In this document: positions 12,067 through 20,580 of the stretch, piece by piece
Position numbering within the stretch: the first letter of the stretch is position 1
Layout of the letters: every line of letters begins with the position of its first letter
Source: a virus
IMG/VR virus record: IMGVR_UViG_3300029787_000251
Coordinates: 1 to 27,767 of that record
DNA: 27,767 nt
Strand: one strand, 5' to 3'
The notes under the pieces: model-generated
What the model was told of the DNA's origin: nothing
Databases searched by the model: none
Seen by the model: only the letters and a program-made list of their open reading frames with translations
Made by a program: the position numbers and the translations under genes

Positions 12067-15000
12067 TATAATACGCCAGCTTATGCTGAAACTCGCACAG
12101 AAGAGGGGCATGGTTACAAAAGCTGACCGTGAGCTTGAGATCGAAAACCCCACCCCGCCTGTCAGGGCCAGAATCCAAAAAAAACGAATCAAGGACCAAC
12201 AAGAAGTCGAAAGGCTTGAGCAGGAGATCCGTGACAAAGTGGGTCCCGACGGAAAGTTGCCAGAGGGGTTTTTTGAGGGTGGTGAAGCCTTTAGAGATCC
12301 GCTCATGGAGGATCGAGAGTACGCCTTTGACTCAGAGCGCAACGCTTATTATGAAGACCTAATCCACCCCGAGTACGGGCCAATTCGCAGTTATTTTTCT
12401 CCTAGAGACCAAAGCCCTGTGCCCGTATTGAGTGATGCGCGACAGACCGAACGTGATTTTGAAATCGGAGTGTCAAACATTGCAGACCGTCTCAGGGGCT
12501 TAGAAAGACGAGAATATAATTTAGGGCAAGAATATCCAGAACTTTATGAAATCGCGAGGGATGGTTTAGCTTTTGATATATTGAAAGGGCGGGTACGGGA
12601 AGGAGACGTCACTAGCGAAGATTTGGAAGCAGAGGCCGATGATTTTTACAAACAACTGACAGAAAAACGAGGGGTGCGAATCGTCCCGGAAGCGATGCAG
12701 CAGGTGTACTCTGATTTACAAAATAAACTCAGTAGAGAGGAAAGACAAAAAAGTTTCGACGACATTCGGGGTAAGGGTCGCAGAAAAAGAGCGCAGATTG
12801 AAAAAGCGAGCGGTGGTATGGTTAACAACATGAAACAACCCGTCATATCCAGAGGCTTATCTGGTTTGTTATCAAACTACAGTAGTGGCCCACTTGCGAA
12901 AATAAGTGTTCCACGTGAAACAGTCCCGTCTTTCGCGAGGGGTGGTGGCATACCCTTGTCCGAACAAACCCAAGAAATGCAACTTCCCCCTTCTTTGGCC
13001 GCAAGGTTAAAAGAAAACCTGCAAAAATCAGCGAGGTTTGAGTCTCGTCGAATTAGTGATAACCCTGACGCACCCTATTACATACTAGAGGGTTTTGACC
13101 GCAGCCCTAATATTAATCGTGGTATTTTTCGTGGGCAAATGCCAGAAGAATTAAGAGATCTTATTAGAGCTAGAGATCAACTCACCCCAGAAGGCAAAAG
13201 ATTTTTAGATGCAAAGACGGAAGAAGGTGAATCGTTAGAAAGCACATTGTCTGCGATAGAAATGTTGCGCGAGTTTGACAGAAACCCGGATTTGCCCGTA
13301 TCCGACTTGTTAATTGATAAGCCGATCCAAAGGCCGCCTTCTGACCTTGAGTCCAGGAAAAGGAATATGGACAGTTTTATGGCTAGGGGCGATGCCATGA
13401 TGGAAGAAGCTGAAAGACGGGAAGATTTCAGAGCCTATTTAGACCAGCTTGAGGCGGAAAAAGAAGAGGTGCCCGGATATTTTAGAGGCGGTGCTCCAGG
13501 TATGCGAGACGTCGGTTTCAGAGGACCGCAGCGTATACCTGATATAGATCAATCTGCGATTACAACGGCACTGGCAAACGTTCCACCCCCGCCTCCAGCA
13601 CAGACCAACGTAGCGATACAAAGTCCCGCCGAAAGGTTGGCAGCCTCGACCGTTCCCGCAAGGACGGCGGTCACGCCAGTAGCACAAGCTTTGACAGGCT
13701 CACGACCAACCGACTTTTTGGGTTATGAAACCACAGAAGGGGCTGCCGAAATGGGAGCCACGGCCCCAGGACAAACGCCGTATGAACCCGGCATGATGGG
13801 TTATGACGTTCGTCCGGGCAAAACTAGTGACCCACGAGCCGACCAAATCGCTGCGGACCAAGCGGCAGCAGATCAGTTAGCCGCAGAACAAGCGGCAGCC
13901 GAAGAGGCAGCGCGTATCGAAGCAGAAAGACTCGCAGCAGAGGAAGCGGCGCGTCTTGCCGCCGAACAAGAAGCTGCAAGAATACAACAAGAGCAACTCG
14001 CTGCTGAACAACTCGCGGCCCAACAGGCAGCCGAGCAACTCGCGGCCCAACAGGCAGCCGAGCAACTCGCGGCCCAACAGGCAGCCGAGCAACTCGCTGC
14101 AGAACAATTAGCAGCCGAGCAACTCGCGGCTCAACAGGCAACAGAAGCCGCCGCACGAGAAGAATTACTAGCCCAACAAGAAGCCCAACGTATCGCGCAG
14201 GAGCAATTTGACGCGCAAGTTGCAGCAGAACAAGCCGCTGCTCAACAAACGGCAGCAGAGGTCTTGGCACAAGAACAAGCAGCAGCGCAGGCTCTCCAAA
14301 CACAAACGCAAGAAGTCCAAACAGAATCCGCAGCAGATAAAATCGATCAGGCCAACCAGAAACAGGTTGCTGCCGATGTTGCGAACCAAAATTTGTCTCA
14401 GGCAGCTAACCAAGGTGCTGATTCAGCTACAATCGAGACTTTGACTCTCGATGCGACACTGAAACAGCAGGATGCGGACGCCGCTGCATTGGAGGCAGAA
14501 CTGGCGGTCGCTCCTGATCCTACACCCGTTTACCAAGCTCCAACACAAGGGGAGCTTTTGCAGGCGGCTGCCGATGCGGATACAGGGCCATTGTTTACAA
14601 CGCCCACGGACCTCGGGACAGTTATACCCAGATCGACACTAGGTTTAGTACCGCAAAGACCTGCCGGTATTATGAGTTTCTTGGGTCAACCAAATTTCAA
14701 CGTATCTGATACGATAACTGACTATACGTCTGGATATCCAAGCAGTCAGGATATGCAGATTAAACAAACATTTTATCCGTTCCAGCAGGTGACAGACGAA
14801 GAGGCACAAAACCAGTATATGGCTGACATATTCAAGCCAGTGGCTGACATGTCACAGTTCCGCCCCGCACTGACCTTTGGAGAAAAACAACAGACGAGAG
14901 AGAAAGGATCTGCTTCCGGCTCTTTTATACCAGAAAACGCAAACACAGGTGCAGCAGCCTCGGCCCCAGGACAGTATGGTTTGGATTCCAATCAAATGTA

Positions 15001-15133
15001 TCAATGTCCCGAGGGATACACTTTGGCTTTTGTAAATGGTAGAGCCACGTGTAAAAGCATTAAACTGCGGGGTGGACCTGGGAGACGGAAAGATGTTGAT
15101 CCAGAAATAGTAGAATTAGGGAGGGGAGGATAA
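12059..15133 (+). CDS. Large Ala/Gln-rich coiled-coil protein, probable virion component
   Basis: A 1024-residue protein between large terminase and portal. Residues 1-60 are basic and helical. Residues ~90-480 are mixed, with repeated Arg/Gly turns (FARGGGIPL, FRGGAPGM). Residues ~595-770 are an extreme Ala/Gln/Glu coiled coil containing three perfect tandem QLAAQQAAE units. The C-terminus has YQCPEGYTLAFVNGRATC, with two Cys in a possible disulfide or zinc hairpin, and LRGGPGRRK. It overlaps terL by eight bases and touches the portal gene through TAATG. Size, position and coiled coil suggest an internal or ejection-type virion protein, but nothing identifies it directly. There is no signal peptide. 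Confidence 0.75.
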   Translation: MVSIIRQLMLKLAQKRGMVTKADRELEIENPTPPVRARIQKKRIKDQQEVERLEQEIRDKVGPDGKLPEGFFEGGEAFRDPLMEDREYAFDSERNAYYEDLIHPEYGPIRSYFSPRDQSPVPVLSDARQTERDFEIGVSNIADRLRGLERREYNLGQEYPELYEIARDGLAFDILKGRVREGDVTSEDLEAEADDFYKQLTEKRGVRIVPEAMQQVYSDLQNKLSREERQKSFDDIRGKGRRKRAQIEKASGGMVNNMKQPVISRGLSGLLSNYSSGPLAKISVPRETVPSFARGGGIPLSEQTQEMQLPPSLAARLKENLQKSARFESRRISDNPDAPYYILEGFDRSPNINRGIFRGQMPEELRDLIRARDQLTPEGKRFLDAKTEEGESLESTLSAIEMLREFDRNPDLPVSDLLIDKPIQRPPSDLESRKRNMDSFMARGDAMMEEAERREDFRAYLDQLEAEKEEVPGYFRGGAPGMRDVGFRGPQRIPDIDQSAITTALANVPPPPPAQTNVAIQSPAERLAASTVPARTAVTPVAQALTGSRPTDFLGYETTEGAAEMGATAPGQTPYEPGMMGYDVRPGKTSDPRADQIAADQAAADQLAAEQAAAEEAARIEAERLAAEEAARLAAEQEAARIQQEQLAAEQLAAQQAAEQLAAQQAAEQLAAQQAAEQLAAEQLAAEQLAAQQATEAAAREELLAQQEAQRIAQEQFDAQVAAEQAAAQQTAAEVLAQEQAAAQALQTQTQEVQTESAADKIDQANQKQVAADVANQNLSQAANQGADSATIETLTLDATLKQQDADAAALEAELAVAPDPTPVYQAPTQGELLQAAADADTGPLFTTPTDLGTVIPRSTLGLVPQRPAGIMSFLGQPNFNVSDTITDYTSGYPSSQDMQIKQTFYPFQQVTDEEAQNQYMADIFKPVADMSQFRPALTFGEKQQTREKGSASGSFIPENANTGAAASAPGQYGLDSNQMYQCPEGYTLAFVNGRATCKSIKLRGGPGRRKDVDPEIVELGRGG
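14009..14146 (+). repeat. Tandem 27-bp repeats inside the Ala/Gln-rich gene
   Basis: Three exact in-frame copies (14009-14035, 14036-14062, 14063-14089) each encode QLAAQQAAE. A 30-base variant (14090-14119) and a degenerate 27-base copy (14120-14146) follow. The copies are identical at the DNA level, so they are recent or conversion-maintained and likely to vary in number. Confidence 0.9.
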
Positions 15134-17568
15134 TGGCAAACGGTGACACACCCCAAGTATCTTTGATGGACCGCGAAGGCGGTCTGTTGTCAGACGAGGA
15201 TGTAGAGGCGGTCGAGGTAGAAGCATTACCCAACGAAATGTCACGGATCACGGATATTGAAGGCATAGAAATCATTCAAGAAGAAGATGGTGGTGCTTCA
15301 GTAGACTTTGATCCCATGCGTAGCAGGGACCGTGAAGATGACTTTTATGACAATCTGGCGGAGTTTTTGCCTGATTCTGTCTTGGCCCAGGTATCAAACG
15401 AACTTACTGATCAGTATCGATCCAACAAAGCATCCCGACAGGATTGGGAGGATGCGTACTCCAAGGGCCTTGAACTGTTAGGTTTTAACTACGAAGAGCG
15501 AACAGAGCCTTTTCGGGGCGCGACCGGTGTAACACACCCTCTTTTGGCAGAAGCAGCGGTCCAGTTCCAGGCGCAGGCGTTTAACGAACTGCTACCGGCA
15601 GATGGTCCTGTACGCACCACGGTCCTCGGGACACAGACCAGAGCCAAAACAGAGCAGGCATCCCGTGTTCAAGGGTTTATGAACTACTACATTACTAATG
15701 TAATGGAAGAATACACGCCAGAATGCGACCAGATGTTGTTTTATTTGCCTTTGGCAGGGTCTACATTCAAGAAAGTGTACTTCGATGACGCGCTGGGTAG
15801 GCCGGTTTCTAAGTTCATACCGGCAGAACACCTTGTTGTACCCTATGAAAGCAACGATTTAGAGACTTGTCCGAACATTACACACACTGTTCGTATGTCT
15901 TTAAACGATTTACGCAAGCAACAGGTCAGCGGATTCTACCGGGACATCACAGTTTTACCTTCTCAAGGCGAAAGTACGTCTGTTTCAGACGAAATTGACT
16001 ACATTGACGGCACAAAAGCCACTGGAATCGATTACGACTGCACTTTATTGGAGTGTCATGTCGATTTGGACCTTGAAGGGTACGAAGATACGGACGATGA
16101 GGACGAGCCAACAGGTATTAAGATCCCGTATGTCGTAACAATTAGCGAAGACAACGGAAAAGTGCTGTCTATACGCCGAAATTACCGCGAAGAAGACCCT
16201 TTGAAGGCCAAAATCCAATATTTTGTCCATTACAAGTTCCTTCCGGGCTTTGGATTCTACGGAATGGGCCTCATTCACACAATTGGTGGCTTGTCAAGGA
16301 CCGCGACGGCGGCTTTGAGGCAACTTATTGACGCTGGAACGCTTTCAAACCTGCCAGCAGGCTTCAAAGCTCGTGGTTTGCGGATCAGAGACGATGATGA
16401 CCCTCTGCAACCGGGTGAATTTAGAGATGTAGACGCTCCTGGGGGTCAAATACGTGATTCTTTGATGCCGTTGCCGTTTAAAGGCCCTGATGGCACTTTA
16501 TTTCAGCTTTTGGGCTTCGTAGTCAACGCAGCACAGAGATTTGCAACGATTACAGACATGAAAGTGGGGGATGGAAACCAAGGTGCGGCAGTCGGCACCA
16601 CCATCGCCATGATTGAGCAGGGTGCGCGGGTGATGAGCGCAATTCATAAGCGTCTTCACTATGCCATGCGGATAGAATTTAAGATTCTTGCGCGAGTGAT
16701 GTCAGAAAGTTTGCCGCCAGTGTACCCATATGAGGTCCCCGGAGCCGAAGCAGCGGTCAAATCAGAGGATTTTGACGAGCGTGTGGACGTTATGCCGGTC
16801 TCTGACCCGAATATTTTTTCCCAGAGCCAACGTATAGCTATAGCGCAAACAGAGCTTCAGATGGCAATGCAGGCCCCAGAAATACACAATATACCCGAGG
16901 TATACCGTAGGGTGTACGACGCACTGGGTGTGAAGAACGTAGACCAAATATTGAAGGCAGACACGCCAGATGAGGTGGTGCCAAAAGACCCCGCACGGGA
17001 AAACATGGACGTTTTAGAGAATGTACCGCTCCAAGCCTTTAAAGGGCAGGACCATATGGCACACATTCAGTCTCATTTACTGTTTGTAACGGGCGGTATC
17101 GCAGCTTCACTGCCACCGATAGCCCTAGCAATACAAAAACACATATTAAACCACGTTCAATTGATGGCAGAAGAGCAGGCCGAACAGGCGTTTGCCCAGC
17201 AGAATCCGAATGTGGCTCTGGTTGATCCTGAGTCAAATGCACCGCTACAAGCTTTAATAGCGCAATTTGTAGCTCAAGGTATGCAGCAAGTGGTGGCGTT
17301 GGGTCAGCAAATACAGGCCGCAGGTCAGCCGCAAGAGCAGCAAGGCCCAGATCCGTTAATTGGACTGAAACAACAAGAACTTCAGTTGAGAGCACAACAA
17401 GAACAGAACGACGTCCAAAGAGAAGAGGCGGAGTTAATGTTGGAGCGAGAGAAACTGGCACAGAGAGAAGCAAACTTCCAGCAGCGTTTGGCAAGCCAAG
17501 AGGCTCAGACACAAGCTAGGATTGATGCGGGATTACAACGAGAGCTTTTGAAACAGAGAGGTGACTAA
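15133..17568 (+). CDS. Portal (head-tail connector) protein
   Basis: An 811-residue protein expected to form the dodecameric ring at one capsid vertex through which DNA enters and leaves. Supporting features are position after terL, size, an acidic N-terminus, the segment THPLLAEAAVQFQAQAFNE (~134-152), an alpha/beta central part (LPLAGSTFKKVYFD; KIPYVVTISEDNGKV), a long helical segment around GTTIAMIEQGARVMSAIHKR, and a Gln/Glu-rich C-terminal coiled coil (~680-811), typical of the extended barrel of podovirus portals. The start shares one base with the previous stop (TAATG). I judge it a podovirus-type portal by overall resemblance rather than by a single signature. Confidence 0.88.
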   Translation: MANGDTPQVSLMDREGGLLSDEDVEAVEVEALPNEMSRITDIEGIEIIQEEDGGASVDFDPMRSRDREDDFYDNLAEFLPDSVLAQVSNELTDQYRSNKASRQDWEDAYSKGLELLGFNYEERTEPFRGATGVTHPLLAEAAVQFQAQAFNELLPADGPVRTTVLGTQTRAKTEQASRVQGFMNYYITNVMEEYTPECDQMLFYLPLAGSTFKKVYFDDALGRPVSKFIPAEHLVVPYESNDLETCPNITHTVRMSLNDLRKQQVSGFYRDITVLPSQGESTSVSDEIDYIDGTKATGIDYDCTLLECHVDLDLEGYEDTDDEDEPTGIKIPYVVTISEDNGKVLSIRRNYREEDPLKAKIQYFVHYKFLPGFGFYGMGLIHTIGGLSRTATAALRQLIDAGTLSNLPAGFKARGLRIRDDDDPLQPGEFRDVDAPGGQIRDSLMPLPFKGPDGTLFQLLGFVVNAAQRFATITDMKVGDGNQGAAVGTTIAMIEQGARVMSAIHKRLHYAMRIEFKILARVMSESLPPVYPYEVPGAEAAVKSEDFDERVDVMPVSDPNIFSQSQRIAIAQTELQMAMQAPEIHNIPEVYRRVYDALGVKNVDQILKADTPDEVVPKDPARENMDVLENVPLQAFKGQDHMAHIQSHLLFVTGGIAASLPPIALAIQKHILNHVQLMAEEQAEQAFAQQNPNVALVDPESNAPLQALIAQFVAQGMQQVVALGQQIQAAGQPQEQQGPDPLIGLKQQELQLRAQQEQNDVQREEAELMLEREKLAQREANFQQRLASQEAQTQARIDAGLQRELLKQRGD

Positions 17569-17771
17569 TGGCTACAGTAAAAGTAAACGGTGCTCCACCA
17601 AAAGAGCCCCCAGCAGCGGTCAATTACGCTGATATAAAGGGTCAGGGCAGGATTCCTTACAAGAAGATCGAAGAGGAAGCCACCCCAAATACGCAATATG
17701 CAAAGATTACCCGTGGTAAGAAGCGTGGTATGGGCGCAGCGGAGCGTGGTGGAAAGTTCACAATAGCGTGA
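17568..17771 (+). CDS. Small basic hypothetical protein
   Basis: A 67-residue Pro- and Lys-rich protein (MATVKVNGAPPKEPPAAVNYAD... ending ITRGKKRGMGAAERGGKFTIA). It is coupled to the portal gene by a TAATG overlap. The basic Gly-rich tail (RGKKRGMGAAERGG) resembles short RGG/KGG motifs in several other proteins of this operon. It is probably a minor virion or assembly protein; function unknown. Confidence 0.65.
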   Translation: MATVKVNGAPPKEPPAAVNYADIKGQGRIPYKKIEEEATPNTQYAKITRGKKRGMGAAERGGKFTIA

Positions 17772-17794
17772 ACTAAAGGTTTTGTTTGTCGTTT

Positions 17795-17819
17795 GACTGC
17801 GATAGTATCGGATACAGTC
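17795..17819. promoter_or_regulatory. Inverted repeat GACTG...CAGTC in the gap before the TTG-start gene
   Basis: GACTG (17795-17799) and CAGTC (17815-17819) flank 15 bases in the 73-base gap between 17771 and 17845. TGCGATAGT (17798-17806) could act as an extended -10 for an internal promoter, but no good -35 is present. It is weak as either operator or hairpin. Confidence 0.25.
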
Positions 17820-17844
17820 GGACAATAAACGATAAGGATGACTA

Positions 17845-18042
17845 TTGAACGAACTTGACGTGGTGCAGTTTGTACAAAAAACACTGAAAGGTCGCAAAGC
17901 CCAAATTCAAGAACTCATGGTTGAAGGCGGGATTAAAGATATGGAACATTACAGAGAGTGCATGGGTGAGATCAGAGCGTGTGATTACGTCTTGGTTGAA
18001 CTTTCTGAAATGCTTGAAAAACAGGAACAAAGAAATGCCTGA
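17845..18042 (+). CDS. Hypothetical helical protein with TTG start
   Basis: A 65-residue helical protein reading (M)NELDVVQFVQKTLKGRK, then IQELMVEGGIKDMEHYREC and LVELSEMLEKQ. The only start in frame near the domain is TTG 17845, with AAGGA seven bases upstream, so a rare start codon is likely and would lower expression. The stop overlaps the next start by eight bases. From memory, proteins of this type recur beside marine phage portals, but no function is known. Confidence 0.65.
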   Translation: MNELDVVQFVQKTLKGRKAQIQELMVEGGIKDMEHYRECMGEIRACDYVLVELSEMLEKQEQRNA

Positions 18043-18481
18043 TACGAATAAAGCAGAGGACTTGTCCGAATGCTATGTCGCAGAAGAAGATCGGGTGCTA
18101 GACCCGACGCTTGCCAGTAAAGAAATAATCGACAGACTGCCCCAGCCCACAGGATGGCGTGTACTGATCGCACCCTTCAATCCTCCTAAGAAGTCCAAAG
18201 GCGGCATCTTACTTAACCAAAAAACTCTTGACGAAGACGCAATCCAAACAAACGTGGGTTATGTGCTTCGCATGGGACCGTTGGCTTACTCAGATAAAGA
18301 GCGATATCCAACAGGGCCGTGGTGTGAAGAGAAACAATGGGTCATTTTTGCCCGGTATGCGGGGTCTCGATTCCGTCTTAATGACGAAAAACGAGCCGCT
18401 TTTGGTAGCGAAGTGAGGATTTTAAACGATGATGAAATACTCGGGACAATTATAGATCCCGATGACATTTACAACGGTTAG
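18035..18481 (+). CDS. GroES-like co-chaperonin (Cpn10)
   Basis: A 148-residue protein with a Cpn10 domain in residues ~35-140: GWRVLIAP (40-47), mobile loop KSKGGILL (53-60) with the GG-I-hydrophobic motif that contacts GroEL, GYVLRMGP (75-82), QWVIFARYAGSRF (101-113) and VRILNDDEILGTI (127-139). An N-terminal extension of ~35 residues and an insertion around 83-97 make it longer than bacterial GroES (about 97 residues). Phage co-chaperonins such as T4 gp31 pair with host GroEL to fold the capsid protein; this position between portal and scaffold fits that role. ATG 18035 has AGGA upstream and is preferred to the ATG at 17921 inside the neighbouring gene. Confidence 0.9.
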   Translation: MPDTNKAEDLSECYVAEEDRVLDPTLASKEIIDRLPQPTGWRVLIAPFNPPKKSKGGILLNQKTLDEDAIQTNVGYVLRMGPLAYSDKERYPTGPWCEEKQWVIFARYAGSRFRLNDEKRAAFGSEVRILNDDEILGTIIDPDDIYNG

Positions 18482-18489
18482 GGGGGCAT

Positions 18490-19410
18490 ATGGCAGAGGC
18501 AGAAAAACAATCTAATCACCAGGCGGACGATGGTCAAATAGACCTAGAGTTCACAGAAGAGGCGCAAGAAGTAACGTTAGAAGACGTATCAGATGACGAT
18601 ACGTCTACGGATTCTTCTGTAGAAGAAGAAAAATCATCCGATGACGAGTACAAACAATATAGCGAGTCAGTTCAGAAAAGAATTAATCAACTGACTAAAA
18701 GGGCCAGAGAGGCAGAACGTCAGCGAGAAGAAGCAGTTAGCTTTGCACAACAAGTGCAAGCAGAAAACCAAAACGTCAAGACCCGTTTAAACAACCTAGA
18801 TAAAAATTACATTGATGAATATGGCAACCGTGTTTCTTCGGAGCAACAACGAGCTAAAGAAGAGCTCAAATCTGCGATTGAAACTGGGGATACAGACCGA
18901 CAGTTACAAGCTCAAGAAAAAATATCGCAGTTAGCCGTAGCGGCAGATCGTCACGCGCAAGCTAAAGCGCAGCGTGAGGTACAGTCTCAGCGGTTTGAAC
19001 AAGAACAACAGGCGCAGGTTCAATACCAACCTGCACCAGAACAACAAAGGCCAGATCCTAAAGCTGAAGCATGGGCAGAAACAAACCCGTGGTTCGGTCA
19101 GGATTCTGCGATGACCTTTGCAGCCTTTGGTATTCACAAAGAATTAGTGGAAACCCAGGGTATGGACGGAGCCAGCGATGAATACTATGATGTGCTGGAC
19201 AAAAGAATGCGAGAGGAGTTTCCTCACAAGTTTCAACAAGAAACAGAAGAAGAAACAGCCCCTCGACGCACCACGCAAACTGTTGCGGGTGTATCTCGCC
19301 CTGGTAAGAAGGGGCGCGGCAGACAGGTTAAACTCACTCCGAGCCAAGTCACTATTGCCAAAAGATTAGGGGTGCCACTTGAAGAATACGCAAAATACGT
19401 GAGGGACTAA
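18490..19410 (+). CDS. Capsid scaffolding-like protein
   Basis: A 306-residue, mostly charged and helical protein. The N-terminal ~60 residues are acidic and Ser-rich (DDDTSTDSSVEEEKSSDDE), followed by a long coiled coil (EREAERQ-type heptads, residues ~60-190), a Gln/Pro linker and a C-terminal basic segment RPGKKGRGRQVKLTPSQ that ends in a small helix pair (TIAKRLGVPLEEYAKYV). Acidic start, coiled middle and basic capsid-binding tail are the standard make-up of phage scaffolds, and it precedes the capsid gene. GGGGGG lies before the ATG. Confidence rests on architecture and position. Confidence 0.75.
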   Translation: MAEAEKQSNHQADDGQIDLEFTEEAQEVTLEDVSDDDTSTDSSVEEEKSSDDEYKQYSESVQKRINQLTKRAREAERQREEAVSFAQQVQAENQNVKTRLNNLDKNYIDEYGNRVSSEQQRAKEELKSAIETGDTDRQLQAQEKISQLAVAADRHAQAKAQREVQSQRFEQEQQAQVQYQPAPEQQRPDPKAEAWAETNPWFGQDSAMTFAAFGIHKELVETQGMDGASDEYYDVLDKRMREEFPHKFQQETEEETAPRRTTQTVAGVSRPGKKGRGRQVKLTPSQVTIAKRLGVPLEEYAKYVRD

Positions 19411-19892
19411 TGACAGACATAGATAAAACAATCGACGCTATCAAGAAGACCTCTCGCGCAAAATCCACGAGAGAATCTACGGCTAGGCGTAAGCCGTGGT
19501 CTCCAAAGTCAAATTTAGATGCTCCCGACGCACCAGAGGGCTACAAGCATCGTTGGATACGTTTTGAAACCCGAGGTTTTGATGATCAAGCCAATATTAC
19601 GGGCCGATTACGTGAAGGCTACGAGCTAGTCCGACGAGACGAGTACCCCGATTTTGAAGCCCCGACCATTGAGTCAGGCAAATACGAGGGAGTTTTTGGA
19701 GTTGGCGGATTGCTTCTCGCTAGAATTCCGCTAGAAACAGTTGAAGAAAGGACTGCATATTTCAATTCGAAACATGCAGACCAAATAGAAGCCGTTGAAA
19801 CGGATATACTTAGAGAGAATGCTCACTCAACCATGCGGATTGACAAACCAGAACGTCAATCTCGCGTAACTTTTGGTGGTCCTCGTAAGTAG
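19410..19892 (+). CDS. Hypothetical virion/assembly protein
   Basis: A 160-residue protein: a basic N-terminus (TSRAKSTRESTARRKPWSP), then APEGYKHRWIRFETRGFDD and LREGYELVRRDEYPDFEA, a Gly-rich hydrophobic core (GVFGVGGLLLARIPLET) and a charged C-terminus. Its start overlaps the scaffold-like gene's stop (TAATG), so it is translationally coupled to the capsid-assembly set. From memory, similar proteins occur at this place in uncultured marine phages. No enzymatic motif is seen; the role is unknown. Confidence 0.7.
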   Translation: MTDIDKTIDAIKKTSRAKSTRESTARRKPWSPKSNLDAPDAPEGYKHRWIRFETRGFDDQANITGRLREGYELVRRDEYPDFEAPTIESGKYEGVFGVGGLLLARIPLETVEERTAYFNSKHADQIEAVETDILRENAHSTMRIDKPERQSRVTFGGPRK

Positions 19893-19916
19893 GTAAGTTT
19901 TTAGGAGACTTAACAC

Positions 19917-20567
19917 ATGGCAAATCAAGAAACTGCTTACGGTCTACGTCCTATTGGACTTGTAGGAAGTGCCGTCAATTCTACGGGTGTAACGAAGTAT
20001 GAAATTGCTTCAAACAACACCAACCCTATTTATCAGTATAGCTTAGTCGTACCCACAGCAGCGGGTGTGATTGATCATGCTGGAGACACTGCTGGCGGTA
20101 CTACTGCCGGTCTAGGTGTTTTGGTAGGCGTAGAGTATGTAGACGATACTTCTAAGAAGACCGTATTCAAAAACTATTGGCCCGGATCAAACAACGTAAG
20201 CGTTGACTCGAATTTCCCGATCAAAGCTCTCGTTGCTGATAATCCGATGCAAACGTTCCAAGTAGCAAGTGATGCTACATTGACCGACCGTGCTACGGCA
20301 CTGACGGGCGTGTTCGCAAACGCAAGCTTGGGAACCTCTGCTAGAACGGGTTCAACAAACACAGGTCGCTCAAACTCTGCGTTGAGTGTGTCCTCGATCA
20401 ACACCACGGCTACTTTGCCGCTGAAGATTATTGGCTTAGTCGATGACGACGCTAATAGTGACTTCACCGCAGCAGGTATTGGCTTGGTTGTTCGAATCAA
20501 CGCACACTACAACTCAACGAATGCGCGATTTGATTCACAAACCACAGCCACGACCACTGGCATTTAA
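19917..20567 (+). CDS. Probable capsid decoration/structural protein
   Basis: A 216-residue beta-rich, Thr/Ser/Ala/Gly-rich protein starting MANQETAYGLRPIGLVGSA. It lies directly before the major capsid gene with a strong TAGGAG site. High content of small residues, no Cys and predicted strands (SLVVPTAAG, LGVLVGVEYV, LPLKIIGLVDDD) fit a head decoration or stabilisation protein, which is also suggested by gene order. Direct homology to a named decoration protein cannot be confirmed by eye. Confidence 0.65.
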   Translation: MANQETAYGLRPIGLVGSAVNSTGVTKYEIASNNTNPIYQYSLVVPTAAGVIDHAGDTAGGTTAGLGVLVGVEYVDDTSKKTVFKNYWPGSNNVSVDSNFPIKALVADNPMQTFQVASDATLTDRATALTGVFANASLGTSARTGSTNTGRSNSALSVSSINTTATLPLKIIGLVDDDANSDFTAAGIGLVVRINAHYNSTNARFDSQTTATTTGI

Positions 20568-20580
20568 GGGGGTATAAGAA

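Noticed and set aside
13824-14303. A 159-codon leftward ORF in the Ala/Gln-rich gene
   Set aside because: Shadow of the repetitive coding strand (Leu/Val/Arg-rich, as expected opposite Gln/Ala codons); no ribosome site or operon context.
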